A stretch of DNA of 64,000 bases from an uncultured Candidatus Melainabacteria bacterium (GTDB lineage: Bacteria; Cyanobacteriota; Vampirovibrionia; Gastranaerophilales; Gastranaerophilaceae), in assembly GCA_934717745.1 (NCBI GenBank), contig CAKUZB010000001.1:318046-382045 (forward strand), read 5' to 3'. The position numbers and the translations under genes are program-made. Numbering within the stretch: position 1 is the stretch's first letter; every line of letters starts with the position of its first letter. Of the stretch, positions 24,347-32,527 are shown piece by piece. The notes under the pieces are model-generated. The model ran no database searches. It was not told the origin of the DNA and saw nothing but the letters and a program-made list of their open reading frames with translations.

Positions 24347-25255
24347 ATGAAGAGAATATTAGTGTTATTTGTTGTTGTTTTTTTATCAACTTGTTGTGCT
24401 TTTGCAGCAAAATATAAAGTTAATAACTCTGGAGTAGTTAAAAGTAACGGAAATCCTGTAAAACAGCAAATTCCGCAAAATAATCCTTTTAATGTGTATC
24501 AATCATCAAATTATATTGCTTCAAATTCTGTAAATTCAATGCAAGTGAATACAATTGAAATTGTTATGGACTATTCAGGAAGTATGGCTTCGTGGATTAA
24601 TCAAGCAAAACAAGCGATGTCAAAAATTATGTCGCAAATTCCGGGTTCTGTAAGTGTTGGATTTAGAGTTTTTGGACATAATTATTCAGGATTAAATCCT
24701 GATTCTCCGGATACTTTAGCACAAGTTAAAAAAGTTGTAAAAAAGAACGGTAAATATCAAGTTGTTTCAGAAAATCAAAATTATTTTCTAGGTTCAACAT
24801 TAGGTGCTTGTTCTGCAACCTCTCAAGTTGCAAGTATTACTCAAAATAATACTAATGGTATTTTAAGAGGTATGAATTCAACTAAAGTTGGTGGTGCAAC
24901 TCCATTAGTTTTCGCTTTGGATAGAGCAGTGAACAAGGACTTTGCAGGACTGGAAAAATCTTCACCTAAAAAAATTGTTTTGATTACAGACGGTGGAGAA
25001 AACTGTGGTGGCGACCCTTGTGCTTTTGCAAAAAATTTAATGTCGCATAGAAACGATGTGCATATTGATGTGGTGCTTGTTGCAGGTGGTTTTGACAAAT
25101 TATCTTGCCTTGCAAAATCTACAGGTGGAAAAACTTATAGAGCAAATAGTTTGAATGATTTTTCAACAGTTTTAACTCAATCTATGAAAAGTCAACCTCA
25201 ACAAATTCCTCAAACTCAAGCACCTACACAACAATACGAATTTTACGGGAATTAG
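24347..25255 (+). CDS. Secreted von Willebrand factor A domain protein
   Basis: I start at the ATG at 24347, preceded by AAAAAGGAAAA, rather than at 24308, since residues MKRILVLFVVVFLSTCCAFA then form a clean signal peptide. The vWA domain spans about 55-280. Its metal-site (MIDAS) residues are present: DYSGS (DxSxS), the Thr in GGATPL and Asp in ITDGGEN. Extra Cys pairs (GACSATS, NCGGDPC) suggest disulfides. The tail is Gln/Pro-rich. vWA domains bind protein ligands through a metal ion. It converges on the envelope operon, with a four-base overlap at the stops, and that operon encodes a second vWA protein. Confidence 0.88.
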   Translation: MKRILVLFVVVFLSTCCAFAAKYKVNNSGVVKSNGNPVKQQIPQNNPFNVYQSSNYIASNSVNSMQVNTIEIVMDYSGSMASWINQAKQAMSKIMSQIPGSVSVGFRVFGHNYSGLNPDSPDTLAQVKKVVKKNGKYQVVSENQNYFLGSTLGACSATSQVASITQNNTNGILRGMNSTKVGGATPLVFALDRAVNKDFAGLEKSSPKKIVLITDGGENCGGDPCAFAKNLMSHRNDVHIDVVLVAGGFDKLSCLAKSTGGKTYRANSLNDFSTVLTQSMKSQPQQIPQTQAPTQQYEFYGN

Positions 25256-26271
25256 TTTAGAGAAACTTCAAATGCACCGTTTTGCATTTTTACATGCAGT
25301 TTTAACACTGAATTTGTGTTAAAACCTTGTGGTGGTGCATTAAATGACGAAGTCTGACGAAGTGCATTGTAAACAACTTCATTTAAACTGTCATTATCTG
25401 AAATGTATCCTGCTTTTTTGTCAATTAATACCCCGTTGCTTGCTACTCTGAATGTAAATGAGCAACTTCCGTCGCCTACAACTCTGGCGAAATCTATTTT
25501 TGAGGCAATATAATTTCTTAAACGAACTTTATATTTTCCGATTTCTTGTGGATTTGCACTAACTGTTTTGGGTTGAGTTGTTTGAGTGTTAGTTTTAGCC
25601 ACCGGAGTTGAGGATTTTGTCGGTGTAGAAGGCTTTTTTTGTGTTTGTTGTTTATTTTGTTTTACGGAATTATTTTTTTTTATTTCTTTTGATTTTGCTT
25701 CTTCTTTTTTAGATACAGGAAGTTCAACTTTTGATTTTTCTTGTATAATTTTTTCAATTTTTGGTTCGGGATTTTGAGTTACAATGTTTTTAGGGGCTGT
25801 GTTATTCCATATTTTATCGATTTCAGGAATGTTTTGAGTCTGTTTTACTTCTCTTTGTTGAGTAGTTTCACTATCTATCTGTGCAGATTTACAAGGGAAA
25901 AATACAATTATTAACGAAATCACAACGCATATTGTAAAAATTACCCACGCAAAAGTGTCAATATCAGAATGTCTTTCTTTTTTTACGATTTTTGCCTTTT
26001 GGGTTTCTGGTTTATCAACAATAGGCTGAGAAATCTGTTCTTTTTGTTCAGAAATTACCTTTGGTGCTTCTGCTTTTTGGTCAGGTTCTGTATTTTGAAC
26101 CTTTTTAACCTGTTCAATTTTTTCTTCTTTATGAACAGAAATTTCTTGAACGTTTTTTTCAAGTTTAGTATCTTCCGATTTTTCTATGATTTCGTCAAAT
26201 GTATCATTTCCGCAATCACAATAATCTGGCTTTACTTCGTATTCGGTTTGACATTCTTTGCATCTAAACAT
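25252..26271 (-). CDS. Zinc-ribbon membrane protein with TonB-like C-terminal domain
   Basis: The domain order is unusual. Residues 1-25 form a zinc ribbon (FRCKECQTEYEVKPDYCDCGN with four Cys) on the cytosolic side. A charged linker follows, then one transmembrane helix near 107-125 (FAWVIFTICVVISLIIVFF). A long Lys/Pro/Gln/Thr-rich periplasmic spacer leads to a TonB/TolA-like C-terminal domain (about 245-339: YKVRLRNYIASKIDFARVVGDGSCSFTFRVASNGVL). TonB-type domains contact outer-membrane partners. It is the last gene of the minus operon 31151-25252. The TonB assignment is by spacer and fold pattern. Confidence 0.75.
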   Translation of the reverse strand: MFRCKECQTEYEVKPDYCDCGNDTFDEIIEKSEDTKLEKNVQEISVHKEEKIEQVKKVQNTEPDQKAEAPKVISEQKEQISQPIVDKPETQKAKIVKKERHSDIDTFAWVIFTICVVISLIIVFFPCKSAQIDSETTQQREVKQTQNIPEIDKIWNNTAPKNIVTQNPEPKIEKIIQEKSKVELPVSKKEEAKSKEIKKNNSVKQNKQQTQKKPSTPTKSSTPVAKTNTQTTQPKTVSANPQEIGKYKVRLRNYIASKIDFARVVGDGSCSFTFRVASNGVLIDKKAGYISDNDSLNEVVYNALRQTSSFNAPPQGFNTNSVLKLHVKMQNGAFEVSLN

Positions 26272-26282
26272 TTTTTATCTCG

Positions 26283-26996
26283 CTATCTTTTTACTATTTC
26301 TGTGTCGTGAAAATCTTTTGGTGTACTGTATTTCACTTTTGATGAAATTTTCATGCCTCCGGTCGCTGTAGTTGTTGTTCTGTTTGTTCCTTTTGGAAAA
26401 TCTAAAAGAGAGCGACCTTGAAAACTTCTAATTACAGGCGACATATATTGAATTGCATAAGGCGTGTATGCAGGATTTTCTGACCAAGTTTGAACATTAG
26501 AAACTTTTCCATATTTGTCAACATCAAAACTATATTTGAATACAGTTCCTTGTGGTAGCATTGGAAGTTGTGTTTCTTTCATAATTTGGTTTTGAATATT
26601 TGAACGCCAAATATTCCATTGAATTTCTTCCGATGATTGCGTATTTTTTTGAATATTTTGTACCTTTTTTGGCTGTTCAACTTTTTTTACTTGTTTTATT
26701 TCAGATTTTTGATTATTTTTAACAGGCTCTTTAATGGTTTTTTGAACAGGTTTTTGAATTTTTTCTTTTATTTCTGTTTTGTCAAGAGGTTCTACATCTT
26801 TTGTTTTTTTATGAGTTGAGGTTGTTACAGTTGGAAGTTCCTGAATTTTCTTTGTTTCAACCTTATGTTCAACTACTTCATAATCAGAATTATAAATCAG
26901 CATATTTTTATGCATCTGCGGTTTTGTAAAACAAATGCACAAGGTTAAAATAACTGTAATTATTAATGATATTTTAAAAAATAATCCGTAATTCAT
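26283..26996 (-). CDS. TonB/TolA-like periplasm-spanning protein (237 aa)
   Basis: An N-terminal transmembrane helix (about 6-24) is followed by a Lys/Glu/Pro/Val-rich spacer (30-130). The C-terminal domain (130-225) reads WRSNIQNQIMKETQLPMLPQGTVFKYSFDVDKYGKVSNVQTW...YAIQYMSPVIRSF, the layout of TolA/TonB C-terminal domains. It could transmit force or bridge the inner and outer membranes. It lies between the polytopic protein (four bases upstream) and the zinc-ribbon TonB-like protein, and no TonB-dependent receptor or exbBD pair is present in the window. Confidence 0.72.
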   Translation of the reverse strand: MNYGLFFKISLIITVILTLCICFTKPQMHKNMLIYNSDYEVVEHKVETKKIQELPTVTTSTHKKTKDVEPLDKTEIKEKIQKPVQKTIKEPVKNNQKSEIKQVKKVEQPKKVQNIQKNTQSSEEIQWNIWRSNIQNQIMKETQLPMLPQGTVFKYSFDVDKYGKVSNVQTWSENPAYTPYAIQYMSPVIRSFQGRSLLDFPKGTNRTTTTATGGMKISSKVKYSTPKDFHDTEIVKR

Positions 26997-27000
26997 TTTT

Positions 27001-28593
27001 CTAGTTTATTTTTGCTATTAATTCTTCACAAGCGTAAGTTTCAAATGAAGTTGAACTTAATTTATATGTTTCAGCAATCAAGATAGCCGTTGGTACAAGT
27101 GCTGCAAGCCCGCTCAAAATCATACCCATAAGGTTTGAATCAAGTGTTTGCATAAAGTATGAAACGTTCATTGTAAATTCAATAAAGATGATTATTCCTC
27201 CGATAATGAAAGATTGACGCATTTCTTTATCAAGTTTTCTTGCACCTTCAAGACCAATAATTTCAACGCCATGTTGAAGATAGTTGCTAAATCCGTCTTT
27301 TTTAAGAACGTTAGAAGACTGGATTTTTTTGCCATTTGTAAAGGCATTAGTGAAAGCAAAGAATGCAAAAATAATCATTATTGATGCTAAAACTAAGAAT
27401 ACAGGGCTAAATCTTAAGCCTGAAACTCTAATCCAACCTGCGGCTTCAGGAAAACACATTGCCAAAGTGTTTGAAACACCATAAGCCAAAAACGGTGCTG
27501 TACAAACCCCTAGTGCAATTTCTCCGATAGATTTGATTTGAAGTGTGAAAATTTTGTCTTTGATATTTTGAATTTTAATTGAACTTAAGTTGTTTACATA
27601 ACGTTCAATCCATTGTTGATATTCTTTTACAACCTTTTCGAAATCTTCTCTGTATTCAATTTTGTCTAAACTGTTTGATAATTCAACATTATTAAATTTA
27701 AAATATCCGCAAGTCATTGCAAGTGTTACACTTGTTCCAACGAAGAAAAGTGAGATTAATACTGCAAAAATCGGCATTGTGTTTGGTGTCATATAATATA
27801 AAACATTAATTAAATATATAGAAATAAAGAAAATTGCTGATAGTACAATCATAAATTTTTCACCGATTTTTGAAGAAATAGAATCCTCATCGTTTTTGTT
27901 TTGTAAAAACAAGAAAATGCCTTGTTTTAATGTTAAACCGATACCGTAAATTATTAGCATGTATATGAAAATTAATTTTAAATTTGTAGGCATTTGTAAT
28001 ACATTTCCCGCATCTTTTAGAGGTAAGCCTAATAAGTAGTTTGATACTCCAAAAGCACAAACAAGTGAAACGACTAATAAAGCAATATGAAGCAATATTC
28101 CACCTTTTGAGTTCATTGACAATTTGTGTTTTAAGTCGTTTATTTGAGAAGAAGTTTCTTTGTTAATTGCAATTCTTGCTTGTTCTAATTCAGATTTTCT
28201 TTTTTCTAATTTTAACATTGCAGATGCGTTAACATTGTTTCCGTACAAGTCTTTTAAGTCTTCTTCGGTCAAGTTTTCTTCTGCAAGATTTGTATTGTGA
28301 GAAGAACCGATAATTTTTACTGTGATAAATTCATCTGTTCCGTCAATCATAATTTTGCAGATTTTTTCAACTTCTAATTTTGCAGGAAGTGGTTTTCCTT
28401 TGAATAAAAATTTATTGTTATTAAATTGGTTCAAAACGGTGCATTTGTTTGCTTTTTCGTCATATTGAACAACCAGCATACAGTCAAAATCGACGTCTAA
28501 TTTGAAATCAAATCCGTCTTTAGAACATATATTTACAAGTTCTTTATCAGAAAAAGTTCTTTCTGTGTTTTTTGTAATAATAGTAAAAGCCAT
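27001..28593 (-). CDS. Polytopic membrane protein with possible FHA-like N-terminal domain
   Basis: I do not recognise the family. Residues 1-100 are a soluble beta-rich domain with a weak resemblance to FHA modules (FLFKGKPL, IMIDGTDEFITVKI). Residues 125-165 are a coiled coil. About eight hydrophobic helices follow between 170 and 520, in two groups (near 168-190, 205-228, 242-262, 270-292, then 345-370, 385-412, 448-470, 478-500), separated by a helical cytosolic segment with conserved-looking acidic and aromatic residues. It may be the membrane core of the system encoded by this operon. It starts 10 bases after the membrane-vWA gene. Confidence 0.65.
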   Translation of the reverse strand: MAFTIITKNTERTFSDKELVNICSKDGFDFKLDVDFDCMLVVQYDEKANKCTVLNQFNNNKFLFKGKPLPAKLEVEKICKIMIDGTDEFITVKIIGSSHNTNLAEENLTEEDLKDLYGNNVNASAMLKLEKRKSELEQARIAINKETSSQINDLKHKLSMNSKGGILLHIALLVVSLVCAFGVSNYLLGLPLKDAGNVLQMPTNLKLIFIYMLIIYGIGLTLKQGIFLFLQNKNDEDSISSKIGEKFMIVLSAIFFISIYLINVLYYMTPNTMPIFAVLISLFFVGTSVTLAMTCGYFKFNNVELSNSLDKIEYREDFEKVVKEYQQWIERYVNNLSSIKIQNIKDKIFTLQIKSIGEIALGVCTAPFLAYGVSNTLAMCFPEAAGWIRVSGLRFSPVFLVLASIMIIFAFFAFTNAFTNGKKIQSSNVLKKDGFSNYLQHGVEIIGLEGARKLDKEMRQSFIIGGIIIFIEFTMNVSYFMQTLDSNLMGMILSGLAALVPTAILIAETYKLSSTSFETYACEELIAKIN

Positions 28594-28603
28594 TTTTTTA
28601 CTC

Positions 28604-29275
28604 CTATCTTCCGATTGCTTCTAAAAATCTTCTTTGAGCCTTTTGTGCATTTTGCTCGTTTGCAATAATAAGTTTAGTTTCGCCTAAAACAGGGTTTAAT
28701 TTTGTTTTAACTAAATCAAGTTTTTCAGGGTGAGCATAAACGAACATCATTGCTAATTCAGGGATATATTGTTTTACGGCATTAATATTTTCCGGTAAAG
28801 TGTCCCAATTAATTTGTTTTTCAATAGCACCTTCATTTTCTAAATCGCCAATAACAACAATAGCAGGAATAAATCCTTCTTTTTTCATTGTTAAACAGTG
28901 TTCTAAAGCCTTTTTAAGAGCCTCGCCGTATGCAGTTCCGTAATCTTTTTCATCATATTTTGTGAAGGCTTCAACGGCTTTTGTAATTCCCATAGAATCA
29001 CTTGCTGAACCTTCGTATATTAAATATGATTTTTCTGAAACTTTCAAAATCTTAACTTCATCTTCAGGGTCTAAAATAGAGCAAAGTGATTTTAGATACT
29101 TAATTTCCTCCGGTAATTTTTCTTGGTTTGATGCAGAAGAATCTACAACAAATATAATTGCCGATTTGTGAAAGTCGTCGACTTTGATATTTTTTGCGAC
29201 AATAAATATTAATTTTCCGATTATTGCTATTGCTAAAATTAGTAATCCGATTGTGATTAATCTTTTGTTATTCAT
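28604..29275 (-). CDS. Membrane-anchored vWA domain protein (223 aa)
   Basis: One N-terminal transmembrane helix (about 6-27) precedes a vWA domain with an intact DxSxS motif (VVDSSAS), a Thr in GTAYGEAL and an Asp in VIGDLEN. This layout recalls the BatA/BatB type of membrane vWA protein, except that the second anchoring helix is missing. vWA domains of this kind commonly serve as assembly or chaperone partners of AAA ATPases or of secreted proteins. No MoxR ATPase is nearby. It is followed by the polytopic protein after 10 bases. Confidence 0.8.
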   Translation of the reverse strand: MNNKRLITIGLLILAIAIIGKLIFIVAKNIKVDDFHKSAIIFVVDSSASNQEKLPEEIKYLKSLCSILDPEDEVKILKVSEKSYLIYEGSASDSMGITKAVEAFTKYDEKDYGTAYGEALKKALEHCLTMKKEGFIPAIVVIGDLENEGAIEKQINWDTLPENINAVKQYIPELAMMFVYAHPEKLDLVKTKLNPVLGETKLIIANEQNAQKAQRRFLEAIGR

Positions 29276-29294
29276 TTTATTTTCCTTTATTTTT

Positions 29295-30338
29295 TTAATA
29301 ACTAAGAACCACGTTAAGCGGTTTTGTAAGTTTTATTTCAAGTTCTGTGAATGTTGGAATTTCTGCATCAATTCCTTTGTCTGCGGTATTTTTAAGTATT
29401 GCACCACCAGCACCAATTCCTGCTCCGATTGCGGTCGCAACTCCGGTACTGGTGTCCGATGATAATAAACCTATAAGTAATCCGCTTAATGCACCTAATA
29501 TAGCCATTCTTGCTGTTTCAGTCATTACATTTTCAAATTTGCCCTCGTTTGTTACTGTAAAATCAATTGCTTCTGTAGAAAGGTTATAAATTTTGCCTTC
29601 AGGAGTTTGAACCTTGTCAAAATTAATAACAACACGTCCGTTTACAGAACCGTAAGTTGCGTGTCTTGTTTTTGTAAGATTTCCTGTAACAATACTTCCT
29701 TGAGAGGCAATTAAGTGTCCGTTATATGTCCAATTTTCTGTTAAAACGGCAGTAACCAAATCCCCGACACTTGCATTTTGGGTGTTTATTGGAGATTGTA
29801 AGTAAGCATTAAAAGTTGAACCTTTTGCAACTTGACCTACATAACCTTGTAGTACTGTGTTATTTGGTTTTCTTACTCGAGTTGCAGAAGTTGTCGGAGA
29901 AACTTGTTGTTGTACTTGTTGTTCTGAAAAATCATAATTGTTTGTTGTATTTGTTAAAATTTTCTGTGCTTGTTTTTCAAAAGTTGCGATATGCATATCG
30001 TTGTGCGATTGCTCAAAGATAATATTGTGTTGTTTTAAAAGTTTTTTTATTTCTTTATCAATTTTATTATTTTTGTCTGATTGAAAATAGTAAAACACAT
30101 TATTGCTACTTGTTTGTAGAATCACAAGAGCATAATTTTCACCATTGTTTGATAAAGCCAAATATGGATTTGTTTTTCTTAAAGTGAATGATTTATCTTT
30201 GTTAATTCCTTGTTGCACAAGGTTTTGCAAAGTTTCTTTTCTTGTATTTTTTACAAAGTAAAGATTATTTACAGCAAAACAAGCCTGTGTTGAAAGCAGG
30301 TATAGTGTGCAAAGAATAGATGTTATAAATTTTTTCAT
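29295..30338 (-). CDS. Envelope protein with VirB10/TrbI-like beta domain and glycine zipper
   Basis: A signal peptide spans residues 1-22. Residues 23-130 form a mixed domain. Residues 165-265 contain KGSTFNAYLQSPINTQNASVGDLVTAV...IASQGSIVTGNL...GRVVINFDKVQTPEGKIYNL, the order of motifs seen in the VirB10/TrbI periplasmic beta domain (soft entry point, GS-x-x-x-G, G-R-x-x-x-x-F-x-x-x-x-x-P-x-G). A Gly/Ala-rich segment (about 275-318) resembles a glycine-zipper hairpin that could insert into a membrane. The C terminus ELEIKLTKPLNVVL closes the fold. No other type IV secretion gene is near, so conjugation is not implied. Its ATG overlaps the previous stop by one base. Confidence 0.65.
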   Translation of the reverse strand: MKKFITSILCTLYLLSTQACFAVNNLYFVKNTRKETLQNLVQQGINKDKSFTLRKTNPYLALSNNGENYALVILQTSSNNVFYYFQSDKNNKIDKEIKKLLKQHNIIFEQSHNDMHIATFEKQAQKILTNTTNNYDFSEQQVQQQVSPTTSATRVRKPNNTVLQGYVGQVAKGSTFNAYLQSPINTQNASVGDLVTAVLTENWTYNGHLIASQGSIVTGNLTKTRHATYGSVNGRVVINFDKVQTPEGKIYNLSTEAIDFTVTNEGKFENVMTETARMAILGALSGLLIGLLSSDTSTGVATAIGAGIGAGGAILKNTADKGIDAEIPTFTELEIKLTKPLNVVLSY

Positions 30339-30601
30339 TAATTAGTCTTTTCTTGAAGTTTTGTGGTAGTTGTTTGTTTTGTTGTTGTTACTGAACCATC
30401 GTCATTGAATTTAATGAAGTAGTCAATAACATCGATAGAAAAAGGTTTGTGTTGTATTGGTTTTGCAAAGCATAAACCAATAGTAACGATGAAAGTAACA
30501 CTTAATAGGGCAATAGCAAAGTTTTTTCTGTTTTTGCTTACTGCAAAAAGTCCAACAATAACTGCGATGGCTATTAAAAGTGTAATTAAACCTGTAATCA
30601 T
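30338..30601 (-). CDS. Small protein with two transmembrane helices (87 aa)
   Basis: Two hydrophobic helices (about 3-20 and 28-46) are followed by a short polar tail rich in Thr and Lys. The ribosome-binding site is GGGAAAG, eight bases before the ATG. Its TAA overlaps the ATG of the next gene by one base, which indicates translational coupling with the VirB10-like gene. The function is unknown; it is the second gene in the envelope operon. A TATAAT at the 5' side (within 30602-30640) may be an internal promoter. Confidence 0.65.
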   Translation of the reverse strand: MITGLITLLIAIAVIVGLFAVSKNRKNFAIALLSVTFIVTIGLCFAKPIQHKPFSIDVIDYFIKFNDDGSVTTTKQTTTTKLQEKTN

Positions 30602-30692
30602 ATAAAATCTTTCCCTATTGTAATTATTATAGATTTAACAAAGTTTGATTACATAAAAAAACAAAGATTTTTTAACAATAATTAACTTAGGC

Positions 30693-31151
30693 CTATTTCT
30701 GAATGCTTTGTTCAATCATTTTTTGCATAAAATAATTAAAATCTTCGTCGGAAACAACTGCTTTTGGGTCGTTATGATACTTGTTTGCTAATTCTTGTGA
30801 GATATTTTCGAAGTTGCGGTTTGTATTTTGAGGAATTTCTATTTTGTCAGTATCTGATGTTTTTTGTCTAACTTTTTGTTGGACATTTTCATCTGAAGAT
30901 GCCTGTTCTTTTTTTACAGGCTGGAACTCTATTTTTTTTGTATTGTTTTGAATTTCGTTTGAATAAGTAAAAACTTGCTCTTTATTAGTATTAATTGTTG
31001 CATTTGGTTCAGTTACAAGTTTTTCGACGTAAGTTTTTTCTTCAATGTCGGTATTTTTAGGTTTTTCTTGTGCAGGCATGGGTTTGAATATTGCAAAAGT
31101 GATTGATAAAAACAAAATTAATATCATAAATGCAACTGTAAAATTTCGCAT
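30693..31151 (-). CDS. Bitopic membrane protein with long polar tail (152 aa)
   Basis: I take the ATG at 31151, eight bases after AAAGG, instead of the TTG at 31157. One N-terminal helix (about 4-22) is followed by an extended Lys/Glu/Gln/Asn-rich region and a short terminal helix (FNYFMQKMIEQSIQK). This topology matches the spacer-type proteins at the other end of the operon, without a recognisable C-terminal domain. It is the first gene of the seven-gene minus operon. The 91-base gap after it is the only sizeable break in the operon. Confidence 0.6.
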   Translation of the reverse strand: MRNFTVAFMILILFLSITFAIFKPMPAQEKPKNTDIEEKTYVEKLVTEPNATINTNKEQVFTYSNEIQNNTKKIEFQPVKKEQASSDENVQQKVRQKTSDTDKIEIPQNTNRNFENISQELANKYHNDPKAVVSDEDFNYFMQKMIEQSIQK

Positions 31152-31174
31152 AATCAAAGCCTTTCTTTAAAAAT

Positions 31175-31202
31175 ATTTTATCACGAGCAAATATTTTACA
31201 AA
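31175..31202 (-). promoter_or_regulatory. Envelope operon promoter, overlapping a divergent promoter
   Basis: On the minus strand, TTTGTA (31202-31197), 16 bases, then TAAAAT (31180-31175) with an extended TGA. Its -35 overlaps the -35 of the divergent HD-GYP promoter (31195-31200), so the two directions should compete for polymerase. Confidence 0.55.
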
Positions 31203-31222
31203 GATAAAAATAATGGTATAAT
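31195..31222 (+). promoter_or_regulatory. Promoter of the HD-GYP gene, leaderless layout
   Basis: TTTACA (31195-31200), 16 bases, then TATAAT (31217-31222) with extended TGG. Six bases separate the -10 from the ATG at 31229. No ribosome-binding site is present. Confidence 0.7.
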
Positions 31223-31228
31223 TGAAAT

Positions 31229-32317
31229 ATGCAAAAGAAAATTTTAATTGTTGATGACAATGAATCAAATTTAAGACAAATATGTGCTTTGCTTGAAAAT
31301 GAAGGGTATTTTATTGCGATAGAAACAAATCCAATGCAAGTAAGGGCCTCAATTATATTGAACAAACCGGATTTAATCTTGCTGGATATTAATATGCGTG
31401 GGTTAAACGGTATTGATTTATGTGAAAGAATTGTTAAAGACCCTCAAGCAGAAAATGCACCGGTTATTTTAATTAGTACAATGATTGATGAAAATATTGT
31501 TTCAAAATGTTTTAATGCAGGTGCTGTTGATATTATTACTGTTCCGTTTAGAGATTATGAAGTTAAGGCAAGAGTTGCTACTCATATAAAAATGTATCAT
31601 TTGCAATATGAACTTGAGGAAAAAAATAATCAATTAGAAAATATTGTTGAAACTCAAAATAAAACTATTACTGAAATGCAAATGGCAACGATATTTTCGC
31701 TTGCAAAACTTGCTCAATCTCGAGATGACGATACCGGAAAGCACTTGGAAAGAGTTCAAAAATATTGTTATGCACTTTCAAAACAATTGGCAGAAAAACC
31801 TAAATTTAAAAATGTTGTAACAGATGAATTTATAAAAAATATTGTATACGCAAGTCCTTTGCATGACATTGGAAAGGTTGGTATTCCGGATTCTGTCTTA
31901 CTGAAACCGGGGAAATTTACTCCGGAAGAATTTGAAGAAATGAAAAAACACACAACTCTTGGGGCTGAAACTCTGGAAGAAGTTTATGGAAAATTCCCTA
32001 AAAACGAATTTGTAAAAATGGGTATTGATATTGCAAAATATCACCATGAACGTTGGGACGGTACAGGCTATCCTGAAGGTTTAAAGGGTGAAGAAATTCC
32101 GTTGAGTGCAAGAATAATGGCAATTGCAGATGTTTATGATGCGTTAAGTTCAAAACGTCTTTATAAGGAAGCCTATAATCACAAAAAATGTATGGAGATT
32201 ATGATTGAGGGACGTGGCACACAGTTTGACCCTGATTTGATAGATGCTTTGGTTGAAATCAAAGAGGACTTTGCTTTAATTAATCAATTGTATAATAACG
32301 GCCGAATTGTTAAGTAA
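31229..32317 (+). CDS. Response regulator with HD-GYP output domain (RpfG type)
   Basis: A two-component regulator predicted to hydrolyse cyclic di-GMP when phosphorylated. The receiver domain (1-120) has the acidic pair D9/D10 and phosphoacceptor D53 (LLDIN). The usual conserved Lys before Pro in beta5 is replaced (TVPF, V105). A coiled coil follows (125-150). The HD-GYP domain (150-350) has LHDIGKVGIPD with H212/D213, the HHERWDGTGYP motif at 272-282 and AIADVYDALSSKR, so catalytic metal ligands are kept. No cognate histidine kinase is adjacent. The gene is divergent from the envelope operon and has its own leaderless-type promoter. Confidence 0.93.
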   Translation: MQKKILIVDDNESNLRQICALLENEGYFIAIETNPMQVRASIILNKPDLILLDINMRGLNGIDLCERIVKDPQAENAPVILISTMIDENIVSKCFNAGAVDIITVPFRDYEVKARVATHIKMYHLQYELEEKNNQLENIVETQNKTITEMQMATIFSLAKLAQSRDDDTGKHLERVQKYCYALSKQLAEKPKFKNVVTDEFIKNIVYASPLHDIGKVGIPDSVLLKPGKFTPEEFEEMKKHTTLGAETLEEVYGKFPKNEFVKMGIDIAKYHHERWDGTGYPEGLKGEEIPLSARIMAIADVYDALSSKRLYKEAYNHKKCMEIMIEGRGTQFDPDLIDALVEIKEDFALINQLYNNGRIVK

Positions 32318-32443
32318 TTTAATTAAGATATATAAATTAAGTGTACTTTTTATGATAAATAAATATAGTGTACGTTTTGACGGTTTTGTGCTTTTAAATT
32401 TCGTATAAATGTATGAGTTTTTAAAGAATATCCAAACGATTTA

Positions 32444-32472
32444 TTGACTTTAAGTGTAAAAAGTACTATTAT
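32444..32472 (+). promoter_or_regulatory. Promoter of metallopeptidase 1 with AGTGTA repeats
   Basis: TTGACT (32444-32449), 17 bases, then TATTAT (32467-32472). The spacer contains TTAAGTGTA, which recurs at 32337-32345, and AGTGTAC also occurs at 32367-32373. These repeats could be regulator binding sites. A 5' untranslated region of about 48 bases precedes the ATG. Confidence 0.65.
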
Positions 32473-32527
32473 TATGGGGCGAATTAAAATTTCGTGGGGG
32501 AATATTAGATTATATAGGTAAGTAAAT

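Noticed and set aside
29295..30338. VirB10-like protein taken as evidence for a conjugative type IV secretion system
   Set aside because: No VirB4, VirB6, VirB9, relaxase or coupling protein occurs nearby, and the genes around it are of another type.
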